Below are positions 30,050-40,470 of a DNA stretch of 64,000 bases, in pieces (positions within the stretch are counted from its first letter, which is position 1; every line of letters starts with the position of its first letter). The stretch comes from Isochrysis galbana (lineage: Eukaryota; Haptophyta; Isochrysidales; Isochrysidaceae). The stretch spans positions 11,338,612 through 11,402,611 of the forward strand of contig CM030931.1 in the NCBI GenBank assembly GCA_018136815.1, written 5' to 3'. The position numbers and the translations under genes were made by a program. Below the pieces are notes generated by a model. That model was not told where the DNA came from and did no database searches. It was given only the letters and a program-made list of their open reading frames with translations.

Positions 30050-31388
30050 ATGATGTTTGAAGCTCTACCATCTCTTTTTCGTGGTTGGTTTTTTTTGGGG
30101 GGGGGTCACCCGACGAGGCGCGCGCCCCCTTCACCCCGAGGGAGGGAATGTAGAGAGTGGGGGGCCCAGTTCTGTTACCTGCATTTCTTACCTTAAACGC
30201 GTGGACAATTACCGTAACGGTAAAAGTAAAACTCAAATCTTCGAATTTCGAGACGAAAATCGGCGAACCAGGATCTGAGCCCAGGGAGAATCCGAATCTG
30301 CACGCCTTGAGTGACCAAGACGAACATAGAAGACGATATATAACGACGAAGGCACGTACCCATGCCGAAATATTCATGCCAGGAGCCAGGAGGCCTGAAT
30401 ACAACAGGGTGTGGCGTCCGACGAGGAGCGCACGCGCGCGCGCGCGCGCGCCCCGGACGACGTCCGACGTCGACGAGGAGCGCAAGGTCAGCAGCAGCGG
30501 GCGCGCGCCGTGCGCTCCTCGTAGTGTTGCGGGGTGCGTTGGAGGAGGCTCGAATCGGTCATTGCGCCCGCGAAGGGACGTCGACTCCTCGTCCCGGCTC
30601 CCTCGGCTCGGTCATTGGGCAGTCGAGTAGGAGTGTGCGCGCATCCTCGTTTGGCCAAGAAGGGTCGCGGCTCCTCTGCTCGACAACCCGGTCTTTCCCG
30701 CTTTGTGCTTTTTCATTTTTCTCTTTCTCTTCTCCTTGCCTTGTCACAGAGCCTCCGAGTCGTCGCTCTGCATGGCCGCGCTCTATGGAGGGTTCTGGGC
30801 GAGCTGTCTGGCGCCTCGCCGCGCCCCATGTCGGCAGCCCGTTGCTGTGCCCGCCGGTCCCCAACCTCCCTCTAGCCCCAGGGCCGTCGATGCCCGCCGC
30901 CCCTCCTCCGCGAGCCCGCTGGCCATGGTGTCCTTGAAGCCCTCCCCTAATTGTCTCAACATTTTTATTCATCCCGATATCCCGATCCCGAGGCCCTCAC
31001 GCACCACAGCCACTCCCATATCCCACAACACCCCCAAAGATTTTTAAGTACGTAGTATAGTGTTTGACCGCGCCCTGGCACAATGAGAGCCGGCACGATT
31101 GAGAGAGAGCGAGAGCAAGAGAGCGTGAGAAAAGCCAGTCAGCAACAAACGTGAGCAGGTACACTAGACGTTGCATCGCATATAGAATGCAAGCCAGCAG
31201 CAAGACTGAGAGAGTTCCCATTTGATGAGCTTAAACGAACAGCAAAATTTGCACGGTTCTTTGTCTTCCTATGACTAGGATAGAGAAGAGGAAGAAGACT
31301 CGCCGGCACAAAACCTCTTTTTCGGCTTTTCACTTGGGTGTCCCATTTGCTAGTTGCGAACGAAAATACAGTCTCCTCATCGACATCA
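30050..31388. other. Intergenic, no supported gene
   Basis: This stretch is GC-rich with a (GC)n tract near 30430-30450 and a pyrimidine tract ending in CAG near 30765 that resembles a splice acceptor. The ORFs are short and overlapping on both strands, without recognisable motifs. A weak plus-strand ORF from 30772 (MAALYGGFWASCLAPRRAPC) could be an exon, but I cannot place a partner. Confidence 0.35.
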
Positions 31389-31520
31389 ATGGCAGCGACT
31401 TAGAATACAGACGATTCCCTAGCGTCGTCGAGGATTGCCCGCCAATCATTGACCATGGCAGCGACTTAGAATACAGACGATTCCCTAGCGTCGTCGAGGA
31501 TTGCCCGCCAATCATTGACC
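31389..31520. repeat. 66-bp tandem duplication
   Basis: ATGGCAGCGACTTAGAATAC and the following bases through GCCCGCCAATCATTGACC occur twice with period 66 and no visible differences. It lies just past the stop codon of the minus-strand enzyme gene at 31528, in its presumed 3' untranslated region. Confidence 0.92.
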
Positions 31521-31527
31521 AAAATCG

Positions 31528-33209
31528 TCATCGAGCAGTCTGCACAGCCGCGTCCACCGTGGCCCGTGTACTGCCGTCGGACCGTTGTCTCATCCGCGTG
31601 ATACGAGCATGCAGTGGTCTGTGATCTGAGATGCCCGAGCCTGCAAGCAGTTGCTCGTGCGACACAGCATCGCCCAGTTTCCAATGCTTCACTCGCAACT
31701 ATGGGAAATATGAGGGAGGCGGTCAACACATGATATGCAGCAATCGAATGAGTATAGAATGGGCACAAGTAGTGCCATTGCGACGGAAGGATAAGGGTTC
31801 CATGATGAAGTGGGAGATTCAACGAATGTGTACAAGGATGCGACGGCTATGGATCACCATTTGTACTTATACATTGGTGGTCGGTGTCAGGCTCACTTCT
31901 TTGGGCACGGATCAAGGGCGCATGCTAGTTGGGTAAGGCTAGGCTCTTTGCGAGCAGGATACGTACATTGCCTTTCGTGGCCATTAAATCGCAAGCCATG
32001 AGTGCACCATTGTGTGCCAAGTGCGACACCCAGCCCTTTCCGTCCGTGTCGTCGGGCATTGGTGTTAATCCTCCAATGTCAAGAAGGCGCCTGACTGCCA
32101 CATCCGTCACATTCCCATTGAGGTCACCGAGCACAATGGCTGCATGAGGCAGAGAAGCAACGTGTTCACCGAGTTTTCGTGCCTATACGAGTAGGCCGGA
32201 GGGGGACAGGTCGCATCTACGGATGGGAGTGTTCAAACCCTCTGAGAAGGATTTGACCTCTGCAATATCGCAGGCCAGGAATCGGCAAGGAGCATAGCAT
32301 CAAATCCGATAGGCAACTAGGAGGGTCTTGTATGAGCGCACTTGTTCACGACGCATAACCGGGTCGTGCTGATTTTGGTGTGGAAAGGTCATGTGTGTGT
32401 GCAAAAGCGTGATTGGCATGCCTTCCCAGGTGATCTGCACAGGCAACGACGAGGACGTTGGTGAGCTCGTAAACACCACCTCACAGTGATCGACAAGTCG
32501 CACCCATGAATGTGGCATGCCCCTGCTCACTTGCACTATGGTGCTGTGCTACTTGGGTTCGAGCACACACCTCCACCGATTGGACGATGCGATTTCCCCA
32601 GTCATTGAATGATAGTGAGGACATTCCTGTCAAAACCTCGGCCTCAGGGCACAGTCCAGCTCGATTGCCAACTGTGAGGCCGCCAGACAGCCCAATGGTT
32701 TTACACGCGTACCCACATCCACTGTTGTCTGCGCCGGCGCTCCTCATCTTCAGCAGGAGGCAGCAGCCGTCCTCCTTCCCGCTCGTCCTGGGCGAGACAA
32801 ACATGGCGTATTGGTTGTGCAGCGCAAATTCCTCCCACATCGAGGTCGCCAGTGAGTTGGCGACCCAGAACTCCTGCAGCGCAACAATGTCGGCATCAGC
32901 CCGCGCAACATACTCGATCTGCGCCGAGACGCGCTCCTTCCAGTCCGAGCCGTCAGACTCGCGTCCTCCCGCGACGCGGCGATAGGGCGGAGCGAGCAGA
33001 TTCCAGCACAGGATCGAGACCTCCTCGGTGCGCTCGCCCTCCCTCCCTCCAGAACCCCCCCCTGAGTGAGGCATTGCGAGCTTCGATGGCGAGGGTGTGG
33101 CTGTCCCTTCGATCCGCAATATGCTGGTGTACGAGGAAGAGAGGAGCGGGACGAGAGGACCGCCAAAGTTCGCCTCGACCATCGGGCGGAAGAGGCAGCT
33201 GAGCACCAT
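31528..33209 (-). CDS. Endonuclease/exonuclease/phosphatase-family hydrolase, 4 exons
   Basis: Minus-strand exons 33209-32571, 32479-32318, 32182-31967 and 31698-31528 join in phase 0 to give 395 residues. The second donor (GTTGCC) is weak, so that junction is the least certain. All catalytic landmarks of the EEP superfamily are present in order: N70 in SILCWNLLAP, E113 in DADIVALQEFW, D287 and N289 in VLGDLNG, and D364-H365 in GISDHRPL. Members are Mg-dependent phosphoesterases such as CCR4-type deadenylases, inositol phosphatases and sphingomyelinases; the exact substrate cannot be read here. The N-terminus (MVLSCLFRPMVEANFGG) is weakly hydrophobic; an alternative start is the Met at 33073, which gives a soluble protein. 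The open frame further upstream has only a TTG start and enters GC-rich sequence and then a CT repeat. A 66-bp tandem duplication follows the stop. Confidence 0.85.
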
Positions 33210-33360
33210 CAGGACGGTGCGAGGGGCGGCGAGGGAGCGTAGCGGAAAGGGCCCACTCCCGTCGATCGCCAAGCGGCGAGCGTCGACGAGCGTACAGCGC
33301 TCTTCTCCTTCTCTTCCCGTCTGTCCTTCGTTTGTTGTTCTCTTCTCCTCTTTTCGCCTT

Positions 33361-33511
<151 letters not shown>

Positions 33512-33744
33512 GTCCTCTCTTCCCGCAACAGCAAGAACCAAATTAGGAGTACGAGTAGAAAGTAGACAAAACACTAACTACTTCACTTTCCTGCTTGGCT
33601 CTAGAGCTAGAGACTCTACTCTACTCCACTCAAGTGTAGGAGTACGCCAAGATATCAAGATATCACGTACTCTATTAGAGGAATTGTCGTCTTTTAGATC
33701 TTGTTGGCTAGCATCCCTAGTGAAGTATATGTTACTCCCAGGAG

Positions 33745-33970
33745 CCAACGCCCCCCGATAGCTATCGGGGGGAAATTTTCTCCCGATCGCCAACAGCAAC
33801 AGCCCCCCCGAAAGCTATTAGGGGACCGCCGCGAAAATCCCGCGATATTCCATGCCCCCCGGGAGCTATTGCGTTTTAAGGCGGGCCCCCGTTTGCTATC
33901 GCGGGCGAAAGGCTGCCCCCGTTTGCTATCGTGGGGAAACGGCGGCCCCCAGTAGCTATATCGGGGGGGG
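33745..33970. repeat. String of six degenerate GC-armed palindromes
   Basis: The first member is a perfect 22-bp palindrome at 33751-33772 (core CCCCCGATAGCTATCGGGGG). Five degenerate versions follow, at roughly 25-50 bp intervals: CCCCCCCGAAAGCTATTAGG, CCCCCCGGGAGCTATTGCG, CCCCCGTTTGCTATCGCGGG, CCCCCGTTTGCTATCGTGGG and CCCCCAGTAGCTATATCGGG. All keep AGCTAT or GCTAT at the centre. A related pair occurs at 54941-55020 in the opposite orientation with the same flank (TCGCCAACAGC / GCTGTTGGCGA), so this is a dispersed element rather than a local accident. Confidence 0.8.
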
Positions 33971-34086
33971 AGGCTCTCGGCCGCGCTCTTGGTTGGCGCA
34001 GACCACGACCGTGCAAAGTCGTACTTCCAGTCTCCCAAGACGAGCTGCCGGGGGTGCTGGATGCAAAAGGCCGCGGTGGTGACGAC

Positions 34087-34934
34087 TCAAAGGCAAATTC
34101 TAGCATTTCTTTCGGCATCAGAAAGCGTCGTGGCGGCTGAGGCGGGCACACAAAAGCTCGACCGCCAAGTGCAGCCTTGCTTGCACTTCTCATACTTGCG
34201 CTGCGAAAACAACACCATGTCCACCATGATTTTGGCAGTGGCCTTGGCATCCCCTGGCTCCTTGGCGACCATCATCTCGCGCATCTTCTTCGAGTACATA
34301 TAGTTACCTGGCCTTTGGTAGGAAAGTGGCAAATCATAGGAGTGGCAAGGCACAGCGCAACGTATTGTACGGCGTGGATCACCGGGGGTGCAGTAAAATT
34401 AATATAAAACCAACGCGAAGTAGATCGATCTTCGTTGCTTCTGGCCGTAACCGTCCAGCCGGCCGCCTGGACTTCAGGCTTGTAGCCGTTGAGCGCCTCA
34501 CGGTCAAACTCGTTCACATTTAACTGGTCAATCATATCGTTCAATACGCTATCGAAGGCGGACTTTAGCTCTTCCTCCTCCTTCTCGATCGTCTCTAGCG
34601 AGGGCGGCTCGCCAGAGGACAACCCCGGAACACTGGTCGCACCGGGTGCGAGTGCCTTGACAAGCAGAGCGCCAATGTAGTCGGCAGCGCGCTTTGTGCG
34701 CTCAAGAGGAGGGGGTGCATGCTTCTGGTGTTTTGGACAGTCCTTGGTAGCTTCCGAGTCGAGCAGGCGCTTCATGCTTACGACCGCACGAGTGGCTTCA
34801 TCCGGAGCGGCGGCTCCCTTAACCAGTACCTCGGCGTTACACGAATCCTCATTCATCTGCAAGGAGTATGCGGACAGTGAGCGCTGCAAGTCATACCTTT
34901 CTTTTTGACCCTTGCTACCCCCACGACCGCCCAT
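34087..34934 (-). CDS. Unknown protein, 2 exons
   Basis: The ATG at 34934 (MGGRGGSKGQKERYDLQRSL) opens exon 1, 34934-34502. A strong donor, C/GTGAGG, lies in NEFDR, and exon 2 (34307-34087) begins after CCAAAGGCCAG in matching phase. The product is 217 residues. Exon 1 is rich in Glu, Ser and Ala, with an acidic helix ETIEKEEEELKSAF and a following IDQLNVNEFDR. Exon 2 reads NYMYSKKMREMMVAKEPGDA, then KIMVDMVLFSQRKYEKCKQG, then a short tail. No family is recognised, and no signal peptide or membrane segment is visible. The unspliced frame also runs open to 34272, so retention of the intron would give a different C-terminus. Confidence 0.6.
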
Positions 34935-34939
34935 GTGGC

Positions 34940-35787
34940 GACTTCTCGCGAGCTTGGGCGGTCGTTCTCTCCCTCCCTCCTACCCATCCACTCCGTCAGC
35001 CAAACGGAACAGTGCCACGTGAGGGTATGAGGGGGGGAAGCATTGCTCTAGGTGCTGCTTCCGCTCGCCCGGCGCTGCCCTCGCTCAGCCCAGCCACTGT
35101 CCCTCCCGGTCAGGAGACGTTGGCGCGCCTCTCCGCCCGCCTATGTGGACGCATCTCCTCCCGCCTACGGGACGCCTGCGCGCCTTCGTACGGCGGGGTG
35201 GGGTGCAACCACCTGCGCTGGGGTGGCCGAAGGGAGCGAGGGCGCGGTGAAAGGGCAGGACCGGCTGCGATGTCCCCTTTTCTACGGTCAAATCGCCTTG
35301 CTGCACGTTTGTACTGTAAAAAAGGGGGTCCTTTTAAGTAGAACTTATACCGTCCACATGGGGGGCATTTGCGAAAAAAACAACCAAACCTGAGGTTGCA
35401 CCCTCTCAAGATTGCCCGAAAGGAGGAAACCTGGAATCTAGACCTGACAAACAGGCTAGACGGAACGAAACGAGAACTCGAATTCTAGATCGCTAGGGAC
35501 GAACCCTACCAACCTAGATATGCCTGAGCTTCACCGTGTGGCCGCACGGCGAAGGACCTGGAAATAAGAGCCTGGAAATCGCATCATCTAGGATGAATGC
35601 GACAGAGGGGGGGTGTAGAAAGTGCCCTGCGTTAAAGTAGTGGGTCCATGCGCCGCAAGTGCAGTAAGAATATTATAAGGTTTATTTATTTATTATTTCT
35701 ATCAACTTGTTTTGATGTATGCAGCCATCTACCCATTGTCCATCGTGCAGCCGAATCGCTCATCCATGCGTCTTTGCGGTTCACTAG
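34940..35787. other. Intergenic with a dispersed 98-bp repeat
   Basis: A probable promoter region of the minus-strand gene at 34934 is followed by GC-rich sequence. A 98-bp segment at 35410-35507 (GATTGCCCGAAAGGAGGAAA ... GGGACGAACCCT) recurs at 46702-46799. Near 35680-35700 an AT-rich run TTTATTTATTTATTATTTCT lies. No ORF with recognisable features is present. Confidence 0.6.
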
Positions 35788-36846
35788 CTAATTCGCATCA
35801 CCCTCCTGCTCATTCAATCGCTTGACGCAGAGTTTAGACCACACCATCATGTTGATTAGGTTCTGCGGCACATATGCAGCGAGGGCGGGCACGAGTGATT
35901 TGTGGAGTGAAGAGGCTGTCAAGCATGCTTCAAACATGAGCCGGATTAAATCTTGAAGCTTGGGAGCATGGCTGTTCCTAGAGAATGGGCCTGAGATGAC
36001 ATACCTGCAGTGTATGCTGGTCGTTGGTAGTATCCAGGCCTGCCTCGTGTCTGGCAAGAGCAGTCGTCTATGGAGACGGATGGGCATGCGGTGTTTAGTG
36101 GTTTGAAGTGACAATGGCATATTTTTGCACGATTAGGGCTAGCCAACCTCAGTGAGGTACAAACCGTGAGGCATCAAGCGGCTCACCTGCACCATTTGCA
36201 GCTTGTTTTGAATAGCCGCTGTGAGTGCGTCGCTGCACTGCTGCCTCACGACTATCGGCCACCCGCGAACCATCGCCTCAATCTCCACATCCCGAGGTTT
36301 GGGCTCTCGTGTGAGCATCTCTGAAACGAAGGCACCAAAGCTCTCTGATCCACCCTCCGGGCTCTTCGACGCAGCACACGCCACAGGGCTGCGTGTGCGC
36401 TGCCGTCTGGGCGGTGATTGCACCTCTCTTGCGCCGCGCCCGCCATGAGGCCTGCCATTCTGCCGTAGGCCGTCAGTGGCAGCACCCGGAGGCGATCTTG
36501 TGCGCCTTGCCCTGTCGGCTGCTTTCGAGATCTGGCGAGCGAATCCAGGAGCAATGGGTGCCTCATCGAAATCGTCGAGATCGTGGTCGTACGTCTCGTC
36601 ATCCCAGACCTCCGCGTCCTTCAGCATCGCCTGCACCTTGTCCGACTGGAGCATCGCGGCAATGTTGGCCGTGAGCACCTCGTCCGTCTGCAGGGCCCCC
36701 GGCTGCACCCTCTGGAATGTGCAGATAATGTTGCGTCCGGCAGTAGTGCGCTGAATAGTACCGGACACGCCGGCATGACGCGCAACCTGCCACGCGCCCA
36801 CCGGATGTGCGAGGCCGAGCAGCGCCAGAAGCCACCACGCGCTCAT
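35788..36846 (-). CDS. Unknown secreted or organelle-targeted protein, 2 exons
   Basis: I chose the ATG at 36846 because it opens a typical signal peptide, MSAWWLLALLGLAHPVGAW. The longer open frame to 36945 begins only with GTG. Exon 1 (36846-36187) ends GTGCAG/GTGAGC; exon 2 (36039-35788) can begin after ACGAGGCAG in phase, giving 303 residues. The second junction is a guess. After the signal come a short Arg-containing stretch, a segment with NIAAMLQSDKVQAMLKDAEV and an acidic patch DDETYDHDLDDFDEAP. A basic disordered region follows (RARRTRSPPGAATD), then a helical domain GAFVSEMLTREPKPRDVEIE and CSDALTAAIQNKLQMV that continues in exon 2 (KLQDLIRLMFEACLTA). A signal followed by a basic stretch fits plastid targeting in algae with complex plastids (inference). 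No family is recognised. Confidence 0.6.
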
Positions 36847-36949
36847 CGCACCTCGGCAGACGGAGAGAGGCCCGCTCCACGGTTCCAAATACTCCGCTTG
36901 TAGCCAACTCCTGGCAACTTTGTCCTCCCCCCGGTATTTCTTCACCCTG

Positions 36950-37883
36950 GCTGACTGACTGACGGCTGACTAGGCCCCCACCCAAGTCACCCAAGGCACA
37001 AGGCACTCCATCATGGGTACATGGAAGTTGTTGAGGCTGCCAGCACACCAAAAGTTCCATAATCAAATAATTAATGTTATATCCTAGCCAACCCCACTAG
37101 CTAATTGGACACAACTTTTGCCCGTCCCGGAATCCCGCCATGCCTGACGAGCCAGGTGTCCGAGTGCTACCGGGGGGTGGGGGCACTGTCCCCTCCCCTC
37201 GATATTTGTCCTCCCCCCAGTGCACGCACCGACCCCGCGCACCCCAGCACATCCTCTCCTCGAGTCCACGCTGGGGGAAAACCCCTTTCGGGTAAAAGCA
37301 ACGCAGGGGCAGGGGGGGGGGGGGGCACTCGTGAATAGGAGCCCAGAAGCGCTAATCTCTCCTCGCCGAAGCGAGTGGCCGCGGCGAGCCGCGGCCCTTC
37401 CCTCCTGGTTCTGGTGCCCCCGTCTTCTCTTACCCAAACGGGGCGAGAAGACACGTAAACGCCGGAGGGGAGAGCTGCCACTCCCCCCTCCCCTCCCTCT
37501 TCCCTCTTCCTCCTCTCTTCCCTGCAGCGGGGGCCCATGGCGCGCGCCTGCGGCCCCTCTTCAGCTCTTCAGGTCCCCAGGAGGCCGGCAGGGGCCTGGG
37601 AGCACAGCTCAGGGGGCAGGTGAGGCTGGGGCATGGCCCTGGCCCCTCCTGCCTCTCCCTCGCTGGCTCTCGAGCCCCTGCCAGTCGACTGGAGCTGGCT
37701 GGGGGGTCCTGATCAGGGGGGCCAGGGGGAGGAGGGAGGAGGGGCTGGTCAGAGGGATGGGCGATGGGCAGGCCACGACGGGCCAGGGCGGGCGAGTCAG
37801 GCGTGCCTGTGGGGAGAGGAATGAGTCAGCAGGGCTGTGTGCTCCTGGCAAGCCATCAGGCGTGCCAGGAGAGTGGGTGGTTC
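36950..37883. other. GC-rich intergenic region, no supported gene
   Basis: Several overlapping ORFs up to 227 codons run through this stretch on both strands. They are Pro/Gly/Arg-rich and have no motif. G-runs occur near 37310-37326. This may hold the promoter of the minus-strand gene at 36846. It ends at the GGTTC target duplication of the LTR element. Confidence 0.4.
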
Positions 37884-38553
37884 TGTCGTATTCCATACGA
37901 TGACAGACTTTTACTTCTAACCGGTGGTTTATTTTAAGCCTCAAGGTCTCGTCGGCGACATTCTACCCCTTCTCTTACTTTCTTTCGATGTCATCAAACG
38001 TTCCACGACTGTCTTCCGTCTTCTCTTCATGCATCGGTTGTAGTCTTCCGTCTTCTGCTCTTCGTATATCGGCGGTAGCTCCACAGCGAGGTCTGCTCTC
38101 GGTGTTCCGACTTCTCTGTTTCGCATGTCTGTGCGCCGATGAGTTGCCTTGGTGCCGACGCTTGACAGTCCGCCCTGAGTGTGGTTAGTTTTCGCCCTGT
38201 TTGGTTTAGTTCGTGTGTGTCTGTGTGACGAGGGAACTTTTTTGAGTCCCTGTGTTGTAGTCTCTCGTGTCTACCTTGGATCTAAGAAGCTCTCATTCTC
38301 CTTCTCTCTTCCTCTAGCTCGCTAGCTAGCCTCGGCCCTACCCTCCAACGCCGCGCGTTGTGAGCCTCCGAACCTCCGTCTCTCTTCTCGTCCCTCGCAC
38401 TCGATGGTAGAAGCTGTCAGACCCGACTTCTACTATGACCTCTCAGACATATTCCCGCAAGCAACTACCTACGACTCCTTCACGGCCGCGTCAGCTGCCG
38501 GCTCGATCGAACGGCCCTCTGCCCACGAGCCAGTAGTCATCGCGTGTTCGACA
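37884..38553 (+). repeat. 5' LTR
   Basis: It begins TGTCGTATTCCATACGATGA and ends GTGTTCGACA, with TGTCG/CGACA as the short inverted ends. The TG...CA borders and flanking GGTTC define it exactly. The first 150 bases of the element's plus-strand ORF lie inside it. Confidence 0.95.
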
Positions 38554-39333
38554 AGCACAAATTCCGTCTTGGCGCCTACGACCGCGCCATCCCATAATTC
38601 CGCTCCACTTCTGCCCATGGAAACAGCGGGAACTTCTTTCGGGCCACAAGGGGTCCACTTCGTCGGAACCGGCGGCTCCGAGCCTCCGCAAGGTCCTTCT
38701 AACACGGCGGCGCCATCCGCCGCTCCGTCTGACGAGCCGCTGCTCGTGGATCCACTCCGCGATCGAACCGAGCTCCCCATCCAGCGCGTCCAACACGCAA
38801 GTCTCGCAAAGGCCCCTTGGCCAATCAAGGCCGGCCCACGGCCGATACGCTTTCTCACAAGTCCGAACCGCACAACTACCCTTGCGCAGTTCCAGTCTCC
38901 GCCCCTGGTGGCCGCCCGCGGCCCCCAGGGCACTCCAGTCTCGATACCTCGTCTCCGCCAGTTCCTCAACCAGGCCCTAGTGCCGCTTCCTCCCTCCGCG
39001 TTTCACCGGCGACTCGGCCTCGTCAAGTCGCCGCTCCTCGACCTTCATGCACGCCCGCCTATCGTGCTGCGCCCCAACCCTTCGATTCCGCCTCCGCGGC
39101 ATCTAAATCCTCGACTCGGTTGCTACGTGCTATCGGGACATTCAAACACCCCAATATCTACCGATTCCCGTGATCTCTACTCACACGCTGCATGGGATGG
39201 CTCGTGCTACGCTCCCTCTATCGTCGTTTCCTCACCACCGCCGCTACGCCCCTTTTCCCCACTCCGCCGTGTCTTACGCTCGCATGCTCGCTTCCGCCGG
39301 CTGCAAGCGTCTTTACACTGCTCATTCGCATAA
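38404..39333 (+). CDS. ORF of the LTR element, starting inside the LTR
   Basis: The 309-codon ORF starts MVEAVRPDFYYDLSDIFPQA and is Pro/Ser/Arg-rich. The first 50 codons lie in the LTR, so the 3' LTR repeats this start in front of whatever flanks the element. No zinc knuckle, protease or capsid signature is visible, and the gag label would rest on position only. Described here as part of the element. Confidence 0.5.
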   Translation: MVEAVRPDFYYDLSDIFPQATTYDSFTAASAAGSIERPSAHEPVVIACSTSTNSVLAPTTAPSHNSAPLLPMETAGTSFGPQGVHFVGTGGSEPPQGPSNTAAPSAAPSDEPLLVDPLRDRTELPIQRVQHASLAKAPWPIKAGPRPIRFLTSPNRTTTLAQFQSPPLVAARGPQGTPVSIPRLRQFLNQALVPLPPSAFHRRLGLVKSPLLDLHARPPIVLRPNPSIPPPRHLNPRLGCYVLSGHSNTPISTDSRDLYSHAAWDGSCYAPSIVVSSPPPLRPFSPLRRVLRSHARFRRLQASLHCSFA

Positions 39334-39402
39334 CTTCCCATCTCTGTATGCCCGCCCGAGGCAACAGTGTCAGCCTCGGCGCTCACTCGTTGTTGGCCTC
39401 CG

Positions 39403-40017
39403 TCACAGCGATGTGACCGTCTTCTTCTCGTTCAGCGCGCCCAAGAAGCAGCCCTCCATCACCTTGTACATGGTGTGGCACTCGTCGAACTTCTTGCGCC
39501 ACTCGGTGATCTCATCCTCCATCTCCAGCTTCTCCTTGTTCTGCTTGTTGATCATGTGACGTAGAGAATCTCGCTCTTTGGTCACCTCCGTCAGCATGCG
39601 CGCCAAGAAGTCGTTGTGGCCCTTGATCGCCTCGAGCTCCGCCGTCATCGTCTCCGCCTCGGTCAACTCCGTGTTGGCGTCGCCCGTCGGGCTCTTCATC
39701 ATCTTGGCCATCTTGATCGCCCGCTGCACCCGACCTTCTTGTTCAGCTCGGCGAGCGCAAACGTCGTCCGAGACGACCTCCCACGGACAGAATGTCCGCT
39801 TCACGCCTCCCTTGGTCACGTAGCCGCCACGCGCCTCCGACAGGTACTTGCAAAGCTCGGTGCGACAACGGTCGACCTCCTCCTCGGTCATCATGGATCC
39901 GTTCTTCGCTGCCATCGCTCGACGCTCAGTCCGCGGCCTTTCTCCCTCCCCCTCTGCGACTTCTCTCTTTGACTCCAATAATAGGGTCGTCGGAGATTGC
40001 TCGTCACCGAGTTTCAT
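39403..40017 (-). CDS. Antisense coiled-coil ORF inside the LTR element
   Basis: The 204-codon minus-strand ORF starts MKLGDEQSPTTLLLESKREV. Its second half is strongly charged and helical (EAETMTAELEAIKGHNDFLA, LTEVTKERDSLRHMINKQNK, EKLEMEDEITEWRKKFDECH), typical of a coiled coil. No enzymatic domain is seen. An antisense gene inside an LTR element is either an element gene or a captured host gene. A 33-34 bp tandem duplication (GTCGTCGGAGATTGCTCGTC) sits around its start, at about 39988-40052. Confidence 0.55.
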   Translation of the reverse strand: MKLGDEQSPTTLLLESKREVAEGEGERPRTERRAMAAKNGSMMTEEEVDRCRTELCKYLSEARGGYVTKGGVKRTFCPWEVVSDDVCARRAEQEGRVQRAIKMAKMMKSPTGDANTELTEAETMTAELEAIKGHNDFLARMLTEVTKERDSLRHMINKQNKEKLEMEDEITEWRKKFDECHTMYKVMEGCFLGALNEKKTVTSL

Positions 40018-40470
40018 AGGGTCGTCGGAGATTGCTCGTCACCGAGTTTCGCGTGTCTTCGGAATCATTCATCATTCCCTCCCTTTCGTTGTTGTAGTAG
40101 ATTGTTCCTCTTTCTTCGCTGTCGCCGTTGTTTGCAGGAGATGAGACGCGCGTCGTCTGCGGTTGCACCCACCGCAACACCCGAGCAAAACTCCTATAAA
40201 AGGGAGAAATGGGTGGGACGATGCGTACAAATAGGTTGCCGCGTCAAGCTTCCGAATTTGTGCTCAAAGGGCCCACGGGTGCTCTCGTCTTCTATTTCCA
40301 GCGTCGCCTTCCATGTTTGGTTTCTCGGTTAACTTGGGTTCCTCTCACCTCGTTGTTCTAATTCTGAGTTTCTTCTATTTCGGTTGATTTGTTCGCGGAT
40401 TTCTCCTATTTCGGTCGCTTTGTTCTCCTTCCATGCCGCTCGTCGAGACGACTCGAATTTAGTCGGGGAG

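Noticed and set aside
31810-32001. Plus-strand ORF antisense to the EEP gene (MGDSTNVYKDATAMDHHLYL)
   Set aside because: It lies over an intron and part of an exon of a well-supported gene, is short, and has no matching splice partners.
33210-33272. Upstream start of the EEP enzyme at 33272
   Set aside because: The first codon there is TTG; the first ATG in frame is at 33209.
36847-36945. Upstream start of the signal-peptide protein at 36945
   Set aside because: The codon is GTG, and the extension would place 33 residues before an obvious signal peptide.
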